From an uncultured Paracoccaceae bacterium (GTDB lineage Bacteria > Pseudomonadota > Alphaproteobacteria > Rhodobacterales > Rhodobacteraceae): a DNA stretch of 64,000 bases. The stretch's first letter is position 1. Every line of letters begins with the position of its first letter. Location of the stretch: the NCBI GenBank assembly GCA_947488175.1, contig CANKYO010000001.1, positions 186,001-250,000 of the forward strand. The letters run 5' to 3'. Shown here piece by piece: positions 10,092 through 19,003 of this stretch. The notes beneath the pieces were generated by a model that worked only from the letters and a program-made list of their open reading frames with translations, ran no database searches and was not told the DNA's origin. The position numbers and the translations under genes are program-made.

Positions 10092-10679
10092 CTATGCTTC
10101 CAGCTCTGCATCCCAGTAAAGGAAATCGACCCAGCTATCGTGCAAATGGTTTGGCGGGAACTTGCGTCCAACATTGTGCAACTGCTCCGGCGCAGGCCGA
10201 CGGGGTGGCTTGCGCAGACTCATCCCGCATTGCTTCAACGACCGCGACCCTTTGCGCAGATTGCATGGGCTACAGGCCGCCACCACGTTTTCCCAGCTTG
10301 TCACGCCGCCGCTGGCGCGCGGCACGACATGATCAAAGGTCAATTCACCTTTGGCCCCGCAATACTGACAACAAAACTCGTCGCGTAAAAACAGGTTGAA
10401 CCGGGTGAACGCCACCTGCTTTTGCGGTTTGACATAGTCTTTCAAAACCACAACTGACGGGATACGCAGGGTTGTCGACGGACTGCGCACGACCTCATCA
10501 TATTCGCTAACGATATCGACACGATCCAGCCACGCAGCCTTGATCGCTTCCTGCCAGGGCCAAAGGGACAAGGGATAGTAGGACAATGGGCGATAATCGG
10601 CGTTCAACACCAATGCCGGATAGTGTTTGAGCACGCCGGGTGCGCGCACAAAATCTGTCCTAAATTCCGTCTGCGTCAT
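10092..10679 (-). CDS. HNH endonuclease family protein
   Basis: 195 residues. The HNH core lies near residues 103-143: two paired cysteines (CQYCG), LTFDHVVPRASGG with the catalytic DH, then NVVAACSPCNLRKGS with the second zinc cysteine pair. This class is very widespread and conserved next to housekeeping genes in Rhodobacterales. Its cellular role is not established and it is not obviously a mobile intron nuclease here. The N-terminal half (ALVLNADYRPLSYYPLSLW) is also typical of the family. Confidence 0.88.
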   Translation of the reverse strand: MTQTEFRTDFVRAPGVLKHYPALVLNADYRPLSYYPLSLWPWQEAIKAAWLDRVDIVSEYDEVVRSPSTTLRIPSVVVLKDYVKPQKQVAFTRFNLFLRDEFCCQYCGAKGELTFDHVVPRASGGVTSWENVVAACSPCNLRKGSRSLKQCGMSLRKPPRRPAPEQLHNVGRKFPPNHLHDSWVDFLYWDAELEA

Positions 10680-10864
10680 GTCTTACATCCCAAACCGTCA
10701 GGCTGCGGAACGGGAACATGCCCGTTTATCCCGTAGCCTCGTTTAGGTGGACTATATATCGCGTCAGAAATGTGACAAGCCCCACAATGTGCGGCAAAAA
10801 TTGCGGGAATTCACCGGCCCCGGATCAACCAAGACGCGGCGGGACCAACGAGCCAATTCAGCCG

Positions 10865-11593
10865 TCAGGCCACCAGTGGCAGTTCGTCAATTACCACACA
10901 GGCCCGCCCTTTCAGCTTGGCGCGATCCAGGGCTGTATCAGCATCGCGCAGCAGCCGCTCCAATGGGGTGCGACCATCAGCCAGCACAGCCCCGACCGAG
11001 GTGGTCAACCGCAGCTTTCCGTTCGGCGTGACAATGATCATTCCCTCGCATAACCGCTGGGAAATCTCATGGGCTTGTTCCACAGTTGCCCCAGGCAGAT
11101 AGATCGCGAATGAGGCGCCATCCAGCCGCCCGACCACATCCGACTGGCGGGTCACTTCGCGAAACCGCTGCGCCAGCGCCATCAGGCACAAATCACCCGC
11201 ACGGCGTCCTCGCCGATGATTGATCGCTTTGAAATCATCCACATCCACCAGCAGGAGCGCGCCCGCCTGTGGCAGAACACGCTGGGCGCGGCGTACAAAA
11301 TCCGGTCGGTTGGACAGGGCCGTGATCGGATCAAGATCCGACAGGGTTTTGACACGTGTCTGCGCACGGCCCAGACAAGACAACGCCCAGAACAGTGCCG
11401 CACCCAATGGTGCGCCAACGACCAGGGTATAGATCACATGGGTCTGGACTACCGCTGGCACGGCCAGTTCAGCACCCGGAAATGGCAGCACACCCAACGC
11501 CAGGACGACCAGTAGCAGCAAGATCAGCCGCAGACCCCAGCCTGCAAAATCCTTCGGGATCAGAATCTGAGATGCTCGTGGAAAATCGGTCAC
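10865..11593 (-). CDS. Membrane GGDEF-domain protein with degenerate active site
   Basis: 242 residues. Two hydrophobic helices (about 20-40 and 52-74) are followed by a GGDEF domain (about 83-235). The domain fold is recognisable by LDPITALSNRPDF, VDVDDFKAINHRRG and the terminal DADTALDRAKLKGR. The signature loop reads RLDGASF (156-162) where active diguanylate cyclases have R-x-GG(D/E)EF, and the usual ND before the GH segment is NH here. Cyclic-di-GMP synthesis is therefore unlikely. It may bind nucleotide or a partner instead. It stands alone upstream of the HNH gene. Confidence 0.85.
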   Translation of the reverse strand: MTDFPRASQILIPKDFAGWGLRLILLLLVVLALGVLPFPGAELAVPAVVQTHVIYTLVVGAPLGAALFWALSCLGRAQTRVKTLSDLDPITALSNRPDFVRRAQRVLPQAGALLLVDVDDFKAINHRRGRRAGDLCLMALAQRFREVTRQSDVVGRLDGASFAIYLPGATVEQAHEISQRLCEGMIIVTPNGKLRLTTSVGAVLADGRTPLERLLRDADTALDRAKLKGRACVVIDELPLVA

Positions 11594-11724
11594 CGGATCA
11601 CACCATTGCTAAAACTGAACTCAACTTTGATATGAAGGCGCAGCAGTGACCAAAGCGTTAACGCGGCGTGCGATGCGCTGAAAACCGCACAAAATGCCGT
11701 TACGTCAAGTTACGATGCCACGGA

Positions 11725-12393
11725 TCAGGACATGCCCAACCGGTCGCGCATAAAGGCCAGCGCGACAGACAGCCCATCCGGTGCAATGCCATGGCCTGTC
11801 CCCTTCATGATATGGGCGTAGACCTCTGTCCAACCGGCACCTTGCAGCGCCTCGGCTGCCTGGGGCAGCGATTGCGGCGGAACCACATCATCCTGATCAC
11901 CGTGGATCAGCAAAACCGGCGGGCGGCTGACCACCTCATCGACCAGTAATTCCGGCTCAAGCAGACGTCCGGAAAAGGCGACGATCCCGGCAACCGGGTC
12001 CTCGCGGCGCGGGACAACATGCAGTGCCATCATGGTGCCTTGGGAAAAACCCAGAACGACCACCTGCTCAGGCAGCAGGTCTTCATCCACCATGACACCG
12101 GTCAGAAACGCATCCAGATCAGCCGCTGCCCGGTCCAGCCCTTGACGCGATTCCTCTTCGCTGGATCCGTCAATCCACGGGATCGGAAACCACTGAAACC
12201 CCATCGGCGCACCCGCACAGGCCTCCGGCGCATCAGGTGCAACAAACAACGTATCGGGCATATGTTCGCCCAACGGGTCGGCCAGCCCGATCAAATCCGC
12301 CGCATTGGCCCCATAACCATGCAGAAAGACCACGCAAGACCGGGTCTCGCCCGATACCGGTTCGCGCCGCTGCGCCTCTAACGCTCGTGTCAT
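11725..12393 (-). CDS. Phospholipase/carboxylesterase family hydrolase
   Basis: 222 residues, alpha/beta hydrolase. The oxyanion segment VVFLHGYGANAADLIGLA is near the start, the nucleophile is Ser117 in GFSQG, and likely triad partners are Asp168 (HGDQDDVVP) and His201 (GTGHGI). Family members hydrolyse short acyl esters, and the natural substrate is unknown. The start codon overlaps the stop of the upstream glycosylase gene by four bases (ATGA), so it belongs to the cbiD-cobK-glycosylase-esterase unit. The open frame extends further upstream, but that part is the shadow of the glycosylase gene. Confidence 0.88.
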   Translation of the reverse strand: MTRALEAQRREPVSGETRSCVVFLHGYGANAADLIGLADPLGEHMPDTLFVAPDAPEACAGAPMGFQWFPIPWIDGSSEEESRQGLDRAAADLDAFLTGVMVDEDLLPEQVVVLGFSQGTMMALHVVPRREDPVAGIVAFSGRLLEPELLVDEVVSRPPVLLIHGDQDDVVPPQSLPQAAEALQGAGWTEVYAHIMKGTGHGIAPDGLSVALAFMRDRLGMS

Positions 12394-13019
12394 CTGATGC
12401 CTTCCCGCTGTTTGTTCTGCTTGTAGTAGGCCCACATGATGCGCGCCGCAACCGACCGCCACGGTGACCACGCGGCCGCCATTTCGCGCAAGGCACGGTC
12501 CTTGGGGCGTTCGGGCAGTTCAAAAATCAGCCTGGCCGCCTCCTGCAGCGCGAGATCGCCCGGCGCAAAAACATCAGCACGGCCCAGCGAAAACATCGCG
12601 TAGATTTCTGCGGTCCAGACCCCAATGCCCGGCACTGCTGTCAGCGTCGTTATCACGTCCACCGCAGGCATCTGACGCAATGCGTCAAAGTCGATCTCGG
12701 CTGCAGCCAAAGCCTGCGCATAGCGCACTTTCTGACGACTCAATCCCAGAGCCTTCAGATCATCCTCAGACGCGGCACTGACGGCCTGCGGCTCTGTCAT
12801 CCCAGCCTGCACCAAACGGCGCCAGATGGCATTGGCCGAGGCAACGCTGACCTGCTGGCTGACTATGGCGCTCAACAACTCCGCAAAGCCGTCCGGTTTC
12901 AAGCGCAAGGGCAAACGCGGCAGGTCAGTCATGACATAGGCAAAGCGCGGCTCTTGTGCGCAAAGCCACACGGCACCCTCCGCAATGCATGCATGGCCTT
13001 TGATGACCCGTTCCTTCAC
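12390..13019 (-). CDS. DNA-3-methyladenine glycosylase II (AlkA-like, HhH-GPD)
   Basis: 209 residues. It removes alkylated bases from DNA. The helix-hairpin-helix with LTAVPGIGVWTAEIYAMF is near residues 127-144, followed by the catalytic Asp155 in PGD. It lacks the N-terminal domain of E. coli AlkA, as many alphaproteobacterial forms do. The start is taken as the GTG that overlaps the cobK stop by four bases (GTGA). A TTG at 13034 is an alternative. Its coupling to a B12 gene is positional and has no obvious functional meaning. Confidence 0.88.
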   Translation of the reverse strand: MKERVIKGHACIAEGAVWLCAQEPRFAYVMTDLPRLPLRLKPDGFAELLSAIVSQQVSVASANAIWRRLVQAGMTEPQAVSAASEDDLKALGLSRQKVRYAQALAAAEIDFDALRQMPAVDVITTLTAVPGIGVWTAEIYAMFSLGRADVFAPGDLALQEAARLIFELPERPKDRALREMAAAWSPWRSVAARIMWAYYKQNKQREGIR

Positions 13020-13738
13020 AGACGGCGCACCCAATCCAATGCAGCGTCAACGGTATCAACAATCGGCCAGTCGCCCTGCGACGGACGCGCGATCATCAGC
13101 ACTGGAATACCCAATTGACGGGCTGCCGTCAGCTTGGTCCGGCTAGCGGCCCCGCCAGCGTTTTTGACAACCAGCCAATCCACCTTCAGCCGTGAAAACA
13201 GCGCCACTTCATCCTCAACCGAAAACGGGGGGCGCCCGACCAGAAATTCACCCCCAGCAAACGGAAACGGCTCCTCCGGCGGATCAATCTGGCGGCAGAT
13301 CACGCGGCGGCCAGCGAGGTTGGCAAACCCGTCCAACGTCTGACGCCCCGTTCCTAAAAACACGGTCGTCCCTTGCGGAATATGGGCCGCCGCATCCTGT
13401 TCCCGCGCGATCTTGGTCCATTTGTCGCCCGGCTCTGCCGTCCACCCCGGGCGCAAATACTGCAGAAAGGGTAAATGAAGTTCGGCACAAACCCAGGCAG
13501 TACGGACAGTAATCCGGTGCGCATAAGGATGGGTGGCATCCAGCACCGCTGTAATGCCATTCTCGCTTAAAAACTGACGAAACCCCGCCTCGCCACCAAA
13601 CCCGCCGGACCGGGTGGGTACTGGCAAGGGCGCCGGGTCACGGGTCGCGCCAGCCAACGATGCAATGACATCGACCCCATTCAATCCTTCGGCTATCCGC
13701 CGGGCATCCCCGGATCCAGCCAGCAACAACAGCGTCAA
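13016..13738 (-). CDS. cobK: Precorrin-6A reductase
   Basis: 240 residues. It reduces the corrin precursor precorrin-6A (or the cobalt form) with NADPH. LLLAGSGDARRIAEGL at the start, ATHPYAHRITVRTA near residue 70 and VVKNAGGAASRTKLTAAR near 195 are family signatures. The start appears to be TTG, overlapping the cbiD stop as TTGA, and the next gene overlaps its own stop as GTGA. This tight overlap implies translational coupling. Confidence 0.92.
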   Translation of the reverse strand: MTLLLLAGSGDARRIAEGLNGVDVIASLAGATRDPAPLPVPTRSGGFGGEAGFRQFLSENGITAVLDATHPYAHRITVRTAWVCAELHLPFLQYLRPGWTAEPGDKWTKIAREQDAAAHIPQGTTVFLGTGRQTLDGFANLAGRRVICRQIDPPEEPFPFAGGEFLVGRPPFSVEDEVALFSRLKVDWLVVKNAGGAASRTKLTAARQLGIPVLMIARPSQGDWPIVDTVDAALDWVRRL

Positions 13739-14784
13739 ACCCCAGCCCTCGCAATAATCCCCCCGGCGCGATCAATGACGACAATATCAAACCGCATCCC
13801 ACAACCGCCAAAGCGGTCCTCCACAACCTTCAAAGCCTGCTTTGAAACTGCCTCAGCCAAGGGCGCGCCCGCCATCTCATAAGCCTCCAATCCGGTATTT
13901 GCATCAGCCACCTCCAGCACACCTGCAAGCTTCGCCAGTGCGGCAAAATCCACCTGACTGCGGCCTGAATGCAGATCCATTGCCCCCTGCGCCAGTTTGG
14001 TCATCTTGCCGATCCCGCCGCCGATCGTCACGCGCGGTACCGGATGTTTCTCCAGATACTTCAGCATTCCCCCCGCAAAATCTCCCATATCCAACATGGC
14101 ATGATCCGGCAGATCATATAGCGCCTGCACCACCTTCTCAGATGTCGCGCCCGTACATCCCGCCACATGGGTCAGCCCATCAGCGCGGGCCACATCAATA
14201 CCGCGATGGATTGAGGCAATCCAAGCCGCACAACTGAATGGCCGGACCACGCCCGTCGTCCCAAGGATCGAAATGCCACCCTCTATGCCTAATCGGGGGT
14301 TCCAAGTCTTCAGGGCCAACTCCTGCCCGCCAGGAACAGATATTTCAATCCTCACATTCGATATCCGACCAAACTGCGCCGCAACCTCATCCACCACGCT
14401 TTGCATCATTTGACGCGGCACCGGGTTGATCGCCGGCTCACCGACTCCGATCGGCAGCCCGGCCTTAGTCACCGTACCAACGCCATCACCGGCCACAAAG
14501 ACTATGCCGCCCTCAGAAGGCGAGACCTTCACCACAATCAGCGCCCCATGGGTCACATCCGGATCATCGCCCGCATCCTTGGTAATCCCGACTTGCGCCC
14601 AACCCTGACCGGCCTCCGCCAACGCCAGTGAAAAAACAGGTGTCTCGCCCTTTGGCAGCACGATCCCCACCTCATCCGGGAACGCGCCACCCCACAGACG
14701 TATCAATGCGGCCTTTGTCGCCGCAGTCGCACATGCGCCCGTGGTCCAGCCTCGGCGCAATTCCCCTATTGGTTTCCTACTCAT
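13735..14784 (-). CDS. cbiD: Cobalt-precorrin-5B C1-methyltransferase
   Basis: 349 residues from MSRKPIGELRRGWTTGACAT. The family motif RxGWTTGACATAATKAA is intact. CbiD places the C1 methyl group on the corrin ring before ring contraction products are processed in the early cobalt-insertion route. Having CbiD here suggests an early-insertion or hybrid pathway, although CbiD is found in some otherwise aerobic Rhodobacterales clusters too. It is the first gene of a four-gene overlapping unit and is divergent from cobA. Confidence 0.93.
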   Translation of the reverse strand: MSRKPIGELRRGWTTGACATAATKAALIRLWGGAFPDEVGIVLPKGETPVFSLALAEAGQGWAQVGITKDAGDDPDVTHGALIVVKVSPSEGGIVFVAGDGVGTVTKAGLPIGVGEPAINPVPRQMMQSVVDEVAAQFGRISNVRIEISVPGGQELALKTWNPRLGIEGGISILGTTGVVRPFSCAAWIASIHRGIDVARADGLTHVAGCTGATSEKVVQALYDLPDHAMLDMGDFAGGMLKYLEKHPVPRVTIGGGIGKMTKLAQGAMDLHSGRSQVDFAALAKLAGVLEVADANTGLEAYEMAGAPLAEAVSKQALKVVEDRFGGCGMRFDIVVIDRAGGIIARAGV

Positions 14785-14873
14785 CGGCGCGACTATAGGC
14801 CGGTGCCGCCAATCCGCAATCCGACGTCGTTTGACGGCTTTCCAAGCGACCAGATCAGCGGCATAAACAAGAC

Positions 14874-15725
14874 ATGAGCGACACGATCCCCCTTCCCAGC
14901 CATAAATGGCCAACACTGGAACCCGGCTGGGTATGGCTCTGCGGCGCAGGCCCGGGTGATCCGGGGCTACTGACGCTGCACGCGGCTAACGCATTGCGGC
15001 AGGCCGATGTGGTGATCTATGACGCGCTGGTGCAGGAACAGATCCTCGACTGGGCCCCGCAAGCCGAACACATCTATGCTGGTAAGAGGGGCGGCAAACC
15101 CTCTGCTAAACAACGGGATATCTCGCTGCGGCTCGTCGATCTGGCCCGCGCAGGCAAACGTGTCCTGCGGCTCAAGGGTGGCGACCCTTTCGTCTTCGGA
15201 CGCGGCGGGGAAGAGGCCCAGACACTGGTTCAGCATGGCATCCCGATCCGGATCATCCCCGGCATCAGCGCAGGCATCGGGGGGCTGGCCTATGCGGGCA
15301 TCCCCGTCACACATCGTGATGTGAACCAATCCGTGACCTTCGTCACCGGGCATGACCAATCCGGCAACACCCCCGGCTCGCTCGACTGGGTCAGCATTTC
15401 CAAAGGATCACAGGTCATAGTAATCTATATGGGCATGAAACACATCGCCCAAATCACCGGCCACCTGATCGCCGCAGGGCGCAGCATCCACGAACCTGTT
15501 GCGGTGGTGACAACGGCAACAACTGACGATCAAAAAGTCCTCGAAACCACGCTCGGCACGATCGTCGACGACATCGCCAAAGCCGCGTTGGAACCGCCCG
15601 CAATCATCTGCGTGGGTCAATCCGTTCTAATGCGCCAGGTCTTGGACTGGCAGGCCATGGCCGCCGGACAAGCGCCCCGCAACCTCGACCCTCTTGGGCG
15701 TGGGCGCCCGGCCGAATCCGCCTGA
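14874..15725 (+). CDS. cobA: Uroporphyrinogen-III C-methyltransferase
   Basis: 283 residues. It adds two methyl groups from S-adenosylmethionine to uroporphyrinogen III, making precorrin-2 for B12 and siroheme. The SAM-binding start reads WLCGAGPGDPGLLTLHA, and GKRGGKPSAKQ, KGGDPFVFGRGGEEA and IPGISAGIGGLAYAGIP follow as in the SUMT family. It is divergent from cbiD with a 90-base shared promoter region, and is followed by cobB. Confidence 0.95.
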   Translation: MSDTIPLPSHKWPTLEPGWVWLCGAGPGDPGLLTLHAANALRQADVVIYDALVQEQILDWAPQAEHIYAGKRGGKPSAKQRDISLRLVDLARAGKRVLRLKGGDPFVFGRGGEEAQTLVQHGIPIRIIPGISAGIGGLAYAGIPVTHRDVNQSVTFVTGHDQSGNTPGSLDWVSISKGSQVIVIYMGMKHIAQITGHLIAAGRSIHEPVAVVTTATTDDQKVLETTLGTIVDDIAKAALEPPAIICVGQSVLMRQVLDWQAMAAGQAPRNLDPLGRGRPAESA

Positions 15726-15738
15726 TCATGGTCCCCAA

Positions 15739-15772
15739 CTTCTTTCTTCCCCAAATACTCCCGCCGGAGGCA
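15739..15772. repeat. Possible dispersed Rhodobacterales intergenic element
   Basis: Between cobA and cobB lies a stretch made of TTCTTTCTTCC, then CCAAATACTCC, then CGCCGGAGG. I recall similar CCAAATACTCCCGCCGGAGG-type strings scattered between genes in many Rhodobacterales genomes. I see one clear copy in this window, so the assignment as a repeat rests on recollection, not on a count here. Its CCGGAGG end also lies about 20 bases before the cobB start. Confidence 0.35.
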
Positions 15773-15792
15773 TCCCAACGGCGCAACCCGGG

Positions 15793-17040
15793 ATGAGCTT
15801 CATCATCAGCGCCCCCGCCTCCGGCAGCGGCAAAACGACCATCACTCTCGGCCTTCTGCGCGCCCTCAACCGGACGACAGCCATCCGCGCCGCCAAATCC
15901 GGCCCCGACTACATCGACCCCCGCTTTCACGAGGCCGCCTGCGGGCAACCCTGCATCAACCTCGACGCCTGGGCGATGACGCCCGACCGGATCCGGTCGC
16001 TCGCCAGCGGACCGACGCCGCTGATCATCGAAGGGGCAATGGGCCTCTTCGACGGCGCCCCGCCTGACGGCAAAGGGGCAACGGCCGACCTCGCCCGCAT
16101 CCTGAACTTGCCTGTCATTCTGGTAATCGACGCGGCAAGAATGGCAGGGTCCGTTGCACCGCTGGCCAACGGGTTCATCAACCATGATCCAACGGTTCGG
16201 ATCGCAGGCGTGATCCTCAACAATGTCGGCTCGCCCCGGCACGAGGGTATGCTGCGCAACGCCCTGAAAGACATACCCGTCCTTGGCGCGATCCCCCGCG
16301 CACCGGGGCTAACACAACCCTCCCGACATCTCGGACTTGTGCAGGCGCAAGAACGGCCCGATCTCGACGCCTACCTGAACCAAGCCGCCGACCTCATCAG
16401 CCAATCGGTTGACCTCGACGCCCTGCAACAACTGCACACCGATCCACTCCCGGCGCACGACGCGCCAACACGCCAACCACCCGCCCAACGGATCGCTATC
16501 GCGCAGGATGCCGCTTTCGCCTTCAGCTACCCGCATATCCTGAATGACTGGCACGATGCCGGGGCAGAGCTGCAATTCTTCTCACCTCTCAGCAACGAGG
16601 CTGCACCAAAGGCCGATCTGATCTATCTGCCCGGCGGCTACCCCGAACTGCACGCAGGCCATCTTGCGGCAAACACGACATTCATGGACAGCCTGCGCAA
16701 TAGCAGCGCGCAAATCTACGGCGAATGCGGCGGCTACATGACCTTGGGCGAAACACTCACCGATGCGGACGGGATCACCCATAAGATGGCCGGACTACTG
16801 CCTCTCGATACGTCTTTCGCAACCCGCAAACTGCACCTCGGATATCGCAGCCTGCAAGGAACCGGCGGCCCATTTGCCGGCAACTGGACCGGGCACGAAT
16901 TCCACTATGCCACCACTCTCCGGGCCGAGGGCACACCGCTTTTCGCCGCGCAGGACGCGACCGGCGCAGAGCTAGCGCCGATGGGCCTGATCAAGGCCCG
17001 CGTCTCAGGCTCATTCGCCCACATCATCGACGCGGCCTAA
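15793..17040 (+). CDS. cobB: Cobyrinic acid a,c-diamide synthase
   Basis: 415 residues. This glutamine-dependent enzyme amidates the a and c side chains of cobyrinate (or hydrogenobyrinate). The P-loop SAPASGSGKTTITLGLL is at residues 6-22, and the class-I glutaminase cysteine sits in YGECGGYMTLGE about 100 residues from the end. The frame is open 33 codons upstream, into the cobA end, but MSFIISAPASGSGK is the family start. It forms a two-gene group with cobA. Confidence 0.94.
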   Translation: MSFIISAPASGSGKTTITLGLLRALNRTTAIRAAKSGPDYIDPRFHEAACGQPCINLDAWAMTPDRIRSLASGPTPLIIEGAMGLFDGAPPDGKGATADLARILNLPVILVIDAARMAGSVAPLANGFINHDPTVRIAGVILNNVGSPRHEGMLRNALKDIPVLGAIPRAPGLTQPSRHLGLVQAQERPDLDAYLNQAADLISQSVDLDALQQLHTDPLPAHDAPTRQPPAQRIAIAQDAAFAFSYPHILNDWHDAGAELQFFSPLSNEAAPKADLIYLPGGYPELHAGHLAANTTFMDSLRNSSAQIYGECGGYMTLGETLTDADGITHKMAGLLPLDTSFATRKLHLGYRSLQGTGGPFAGNWTGHEFHYATTLRAEGTPLFAAQDATGAELAPMGLIKARVSGSFAHIIDAA

Positions 17041-17082
17041 AGGCCCATTGCCACCGCCGCGATCCGGGATTACCGATGCAGC

Positions 17083-18300
17083 ATGACCTATACCGACGAT
17101 ACCCGTGCCAAACGCAACGTGGCCGTTCTGGTGATGGCACAGGCCATCCTCGGCGCGCAGATGCCCATGATCTTTGTCATCGGCGGGCTGGCTGGCGGGA
17201 TGCTCGCCAGCAATGTCTGTCTGGCGACATTGCCCATCTCCTTCATCGTCTTCGGATCGATGACGACGGCACCATGGCTCAGCCCTTTGATGCAGCGCAA
17301 CGGGCGGCGGTTCGGGTTTTTCCTGGGGGCATTTGCCGGTGCCATGGGGGCACTGATCGCAGCCTACGGGCTCTATACCGAATCTTTCGCCATCCTGCTG
17401 GCCGGCTCCTACCTGACCGGCATCTACATGTCAGCGCAAGGGTTTTACCGCTTCGCCGCCACGGATACAGCGTCCGAGGCATTCCGGCCAAAGGCAATCT
17501 CCTACGTCATGGCCGGTGGCCTCTTGTCAGCCATCGTCGGGCCGCAGCTAAACAAGCTGGTGCAGGACGCCTTCGTCGTGCCCTTCATGGGAACCTACCT
17601 TGCGGTCGCCGCACTCAATCTCGTCGGCATGCTCCTCTTTCTGTGGCTGGATTTGCCCAAGGGCAGCCGGTCCGAACCCAAAGTCGAGAATGCAGTGATC
17701 GGACGATCCCGTGGCGAACTCCTCCGCGACCCGCGCATCGTCGTTTCCATCATCGTTGGCATGGTGTCCTATGCCCTGATGAACCTCGTCATGACCTCCA
17801 CACCGCTTGCCGTTGTGGGCTGCGGGTTCACCACAAACAACGCCAACGATATCGTTTCGGCTCATGTGCTGGCCATGTTCGCCCCTTCCTTCTTCACCGG
17901 GCACCTGATCGCCCGTTTCGGGGTGGAACGTATCATGTCCGCCGGGCTGGTCTTTCTTGCCGCCGCCGGGATTGTCGCCCTCTCCGGCGTCGAACTGACC
18001 AACTTCTTTGCAGCCCTCATCCTGCTGGGGCTCGGCTGGAACTTCGGCTTCATTGGCGCGACTACGATGTTGGCAGGTGCGCACCGACCCGAAGAACGGG
18101 GTGTCGTGCAAGGCATGAACGACATGATCGTGTTTGGCATGGTGACCGTGGCCTCGCTGGCTTCCGGCGGGCTGATGAACTGCTCTGGCGGGTCGGCGGT
18201 CGAAGGCTGGAATGCGGTCAACCTCGCCATGATCCCCTTCCTTGTGCTGGCAGGCGGATCACTGATCTGGCTGGTGCGCCAGCCCAAACTTGCAACCTGA
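17083..18300 (+). CDS. MFS transporter
   Basis: 405 residues with about twelve hydrophobic helices in two halves joined by a hydrophilic loop around residues 195-220 (DLPKGSRSEPKVENAV). The pattern and the loop after helix 2 (SPLMQRNGRRFG) fit the major facilitator superfamily. No substrate motif is recognisable. It follows cobB by 42 bases, so a link with corrinoid or vitamin handling is possible but unproven. A second reading frame is also open across this gene and is a shadow. Confidence 0.85.
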   Translation: MTYTDDTRAKRNVAVLVMAQAILGAQMPMIFVIGGLAGGMLASNVCLATLPISFIVFGSMTTAPWLSPLMQRNGRRFGFFLGAFAGAMGALIAAYGLYTESFAILLAGSYLTGIYMSAQGFYRFAATDTASEAFRPKAISYVMAGGLLSAIVGPQLNKLVQDAFVVPFMGTYLAVAALNLVGMLLFLWLDLPKGSRSEPKVENAVIGRSRGELLRDPRIVVSIIVGMVSYALMNLVMTSTPLAVVGCGFTTNNANDIVSAHVLAMFAPSFFTGHLIARFGVERIMSAGLVFLAAAGIVALSGVELTNFFAALILLGLGWNFGFIGATTMLAGAHRPEERGVVQGMNDMIVFGMVTVASLASGGLMNCSGGSAVEGWNAVNLAMIPFLVLAGGSLIWLVRQPKLAT

Positions 18301-18305
18301 GCGCC

Positions 18306-18980
18306 ATGTTCTGGGGCCGAAAACCCAGCATCAGCGATGATCTGAAGGGTTGGATCATCGACAATTTCGACTGGGCCGATGACACGTTCGGGAAAAACTG
18401 GACCGACAGCCGCAAACTGATCACGCCAAGCCGTGACTATTTCACGGCAGGGGCCGGCCAAACGCCCGAGGTCGCCCAGCAGATTGCCAATGACATCGCC
18501 GCCCTGCTGCCGGTCGCCCCGATCGAGGTGCAGCCGCTGTCAAACTTGCCCCCGGAATACCGGCACAACTATCAGGACATCGCCGGCATCGGCGGCACCT
18601 ATCTGCACGACGATTCCGACCCGCTCATCAGCTATGATGCGGCCCTGATGGCAACGCCAATCGCCTTCATCAACACCATGGCGCACGAGCTGATGCATGC
18701 CCGCCTCGCCCCGTATATTGACGCGATGCCCGGCGGTGAGCCGGTCCACGAACTCTCAACCGACCTGCACTGCATCACCCATGGTTTCGGACTCTTCGCG
18801 CTCGACGGTCCGGCCCAAATGGGCTGGTCCGGCTATATGACACAGGAATCGCGGGCCTACGCGCTGGCCGTCTTTCTGGCCCGGCATGACCTGAACCCGC
18901 AGGATGCGCTGACCCGGCTCAGCCCGCGCTCTGCCAAGGCGCTCAAACGGGCCATGACCGAACACAGCAACGACACCTGA
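18306..18980 (+). CDS. Cytoplasmic zincin-like protein with HELMH motif, unknown family
   Basis: 224 residues, no signal peptide and no membrane helix. HELMH at residues 127-131 fits the HExxH zinc-binding motif of metallopeptidases. Eighteen residues later HELSTDLHCITHGFG (148-162) supplies Glu149 and Asp153 as possible third ligand and support, an arrangement reminiscent of gluzincin-like proteins. I cannot name a family or substrate. It starts five bases after the MFS stop, so the two genes are probably co-transcribed. Confidence 0.8.
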   Translation: MFWGRKPSISDDLKGWIIDNFDWADDTFGKNWTDSRKLITPSRDYFTAGAGQTPEVAQQIANDIAALLPVAPIEVQPLSNLPPEYRHNYQDIAGIGGTYLHDDSDPLISYDAALMATPIAFINTMAHELMHARLAPYIDAMPGGEPVHELSTDLHCITHGFGLFALDGPAQMGWSGYMTQESRAYALAVFLARHDLNPQDALTRLSPRSAKALKRAMTEHSNDT

Positions 18981-19003
18981 ACACCCAGACCGCCAACACA
19001 ACG

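Noticed and set aside
10092-10679. HNH gene as a homing endonuclease or mobile element
   Set aside because: No intron, intein or terminal repeats surround it, and the family is a conserved single-copy resident in this order.
14785-14873. Search for a cobalamin riboswitch between cbiD and cobA
   Set aside because: Only 89 bases and no B12-box-like sequence could be recognised.
17076-18305. Long plus-strand frame running across the MFS gene into the HELMH gene
   Set aside because: The first 410 codons are a shadow of the MFS gene; they are arginine-rich and have no family features. Only the part from 18306 is a gene.
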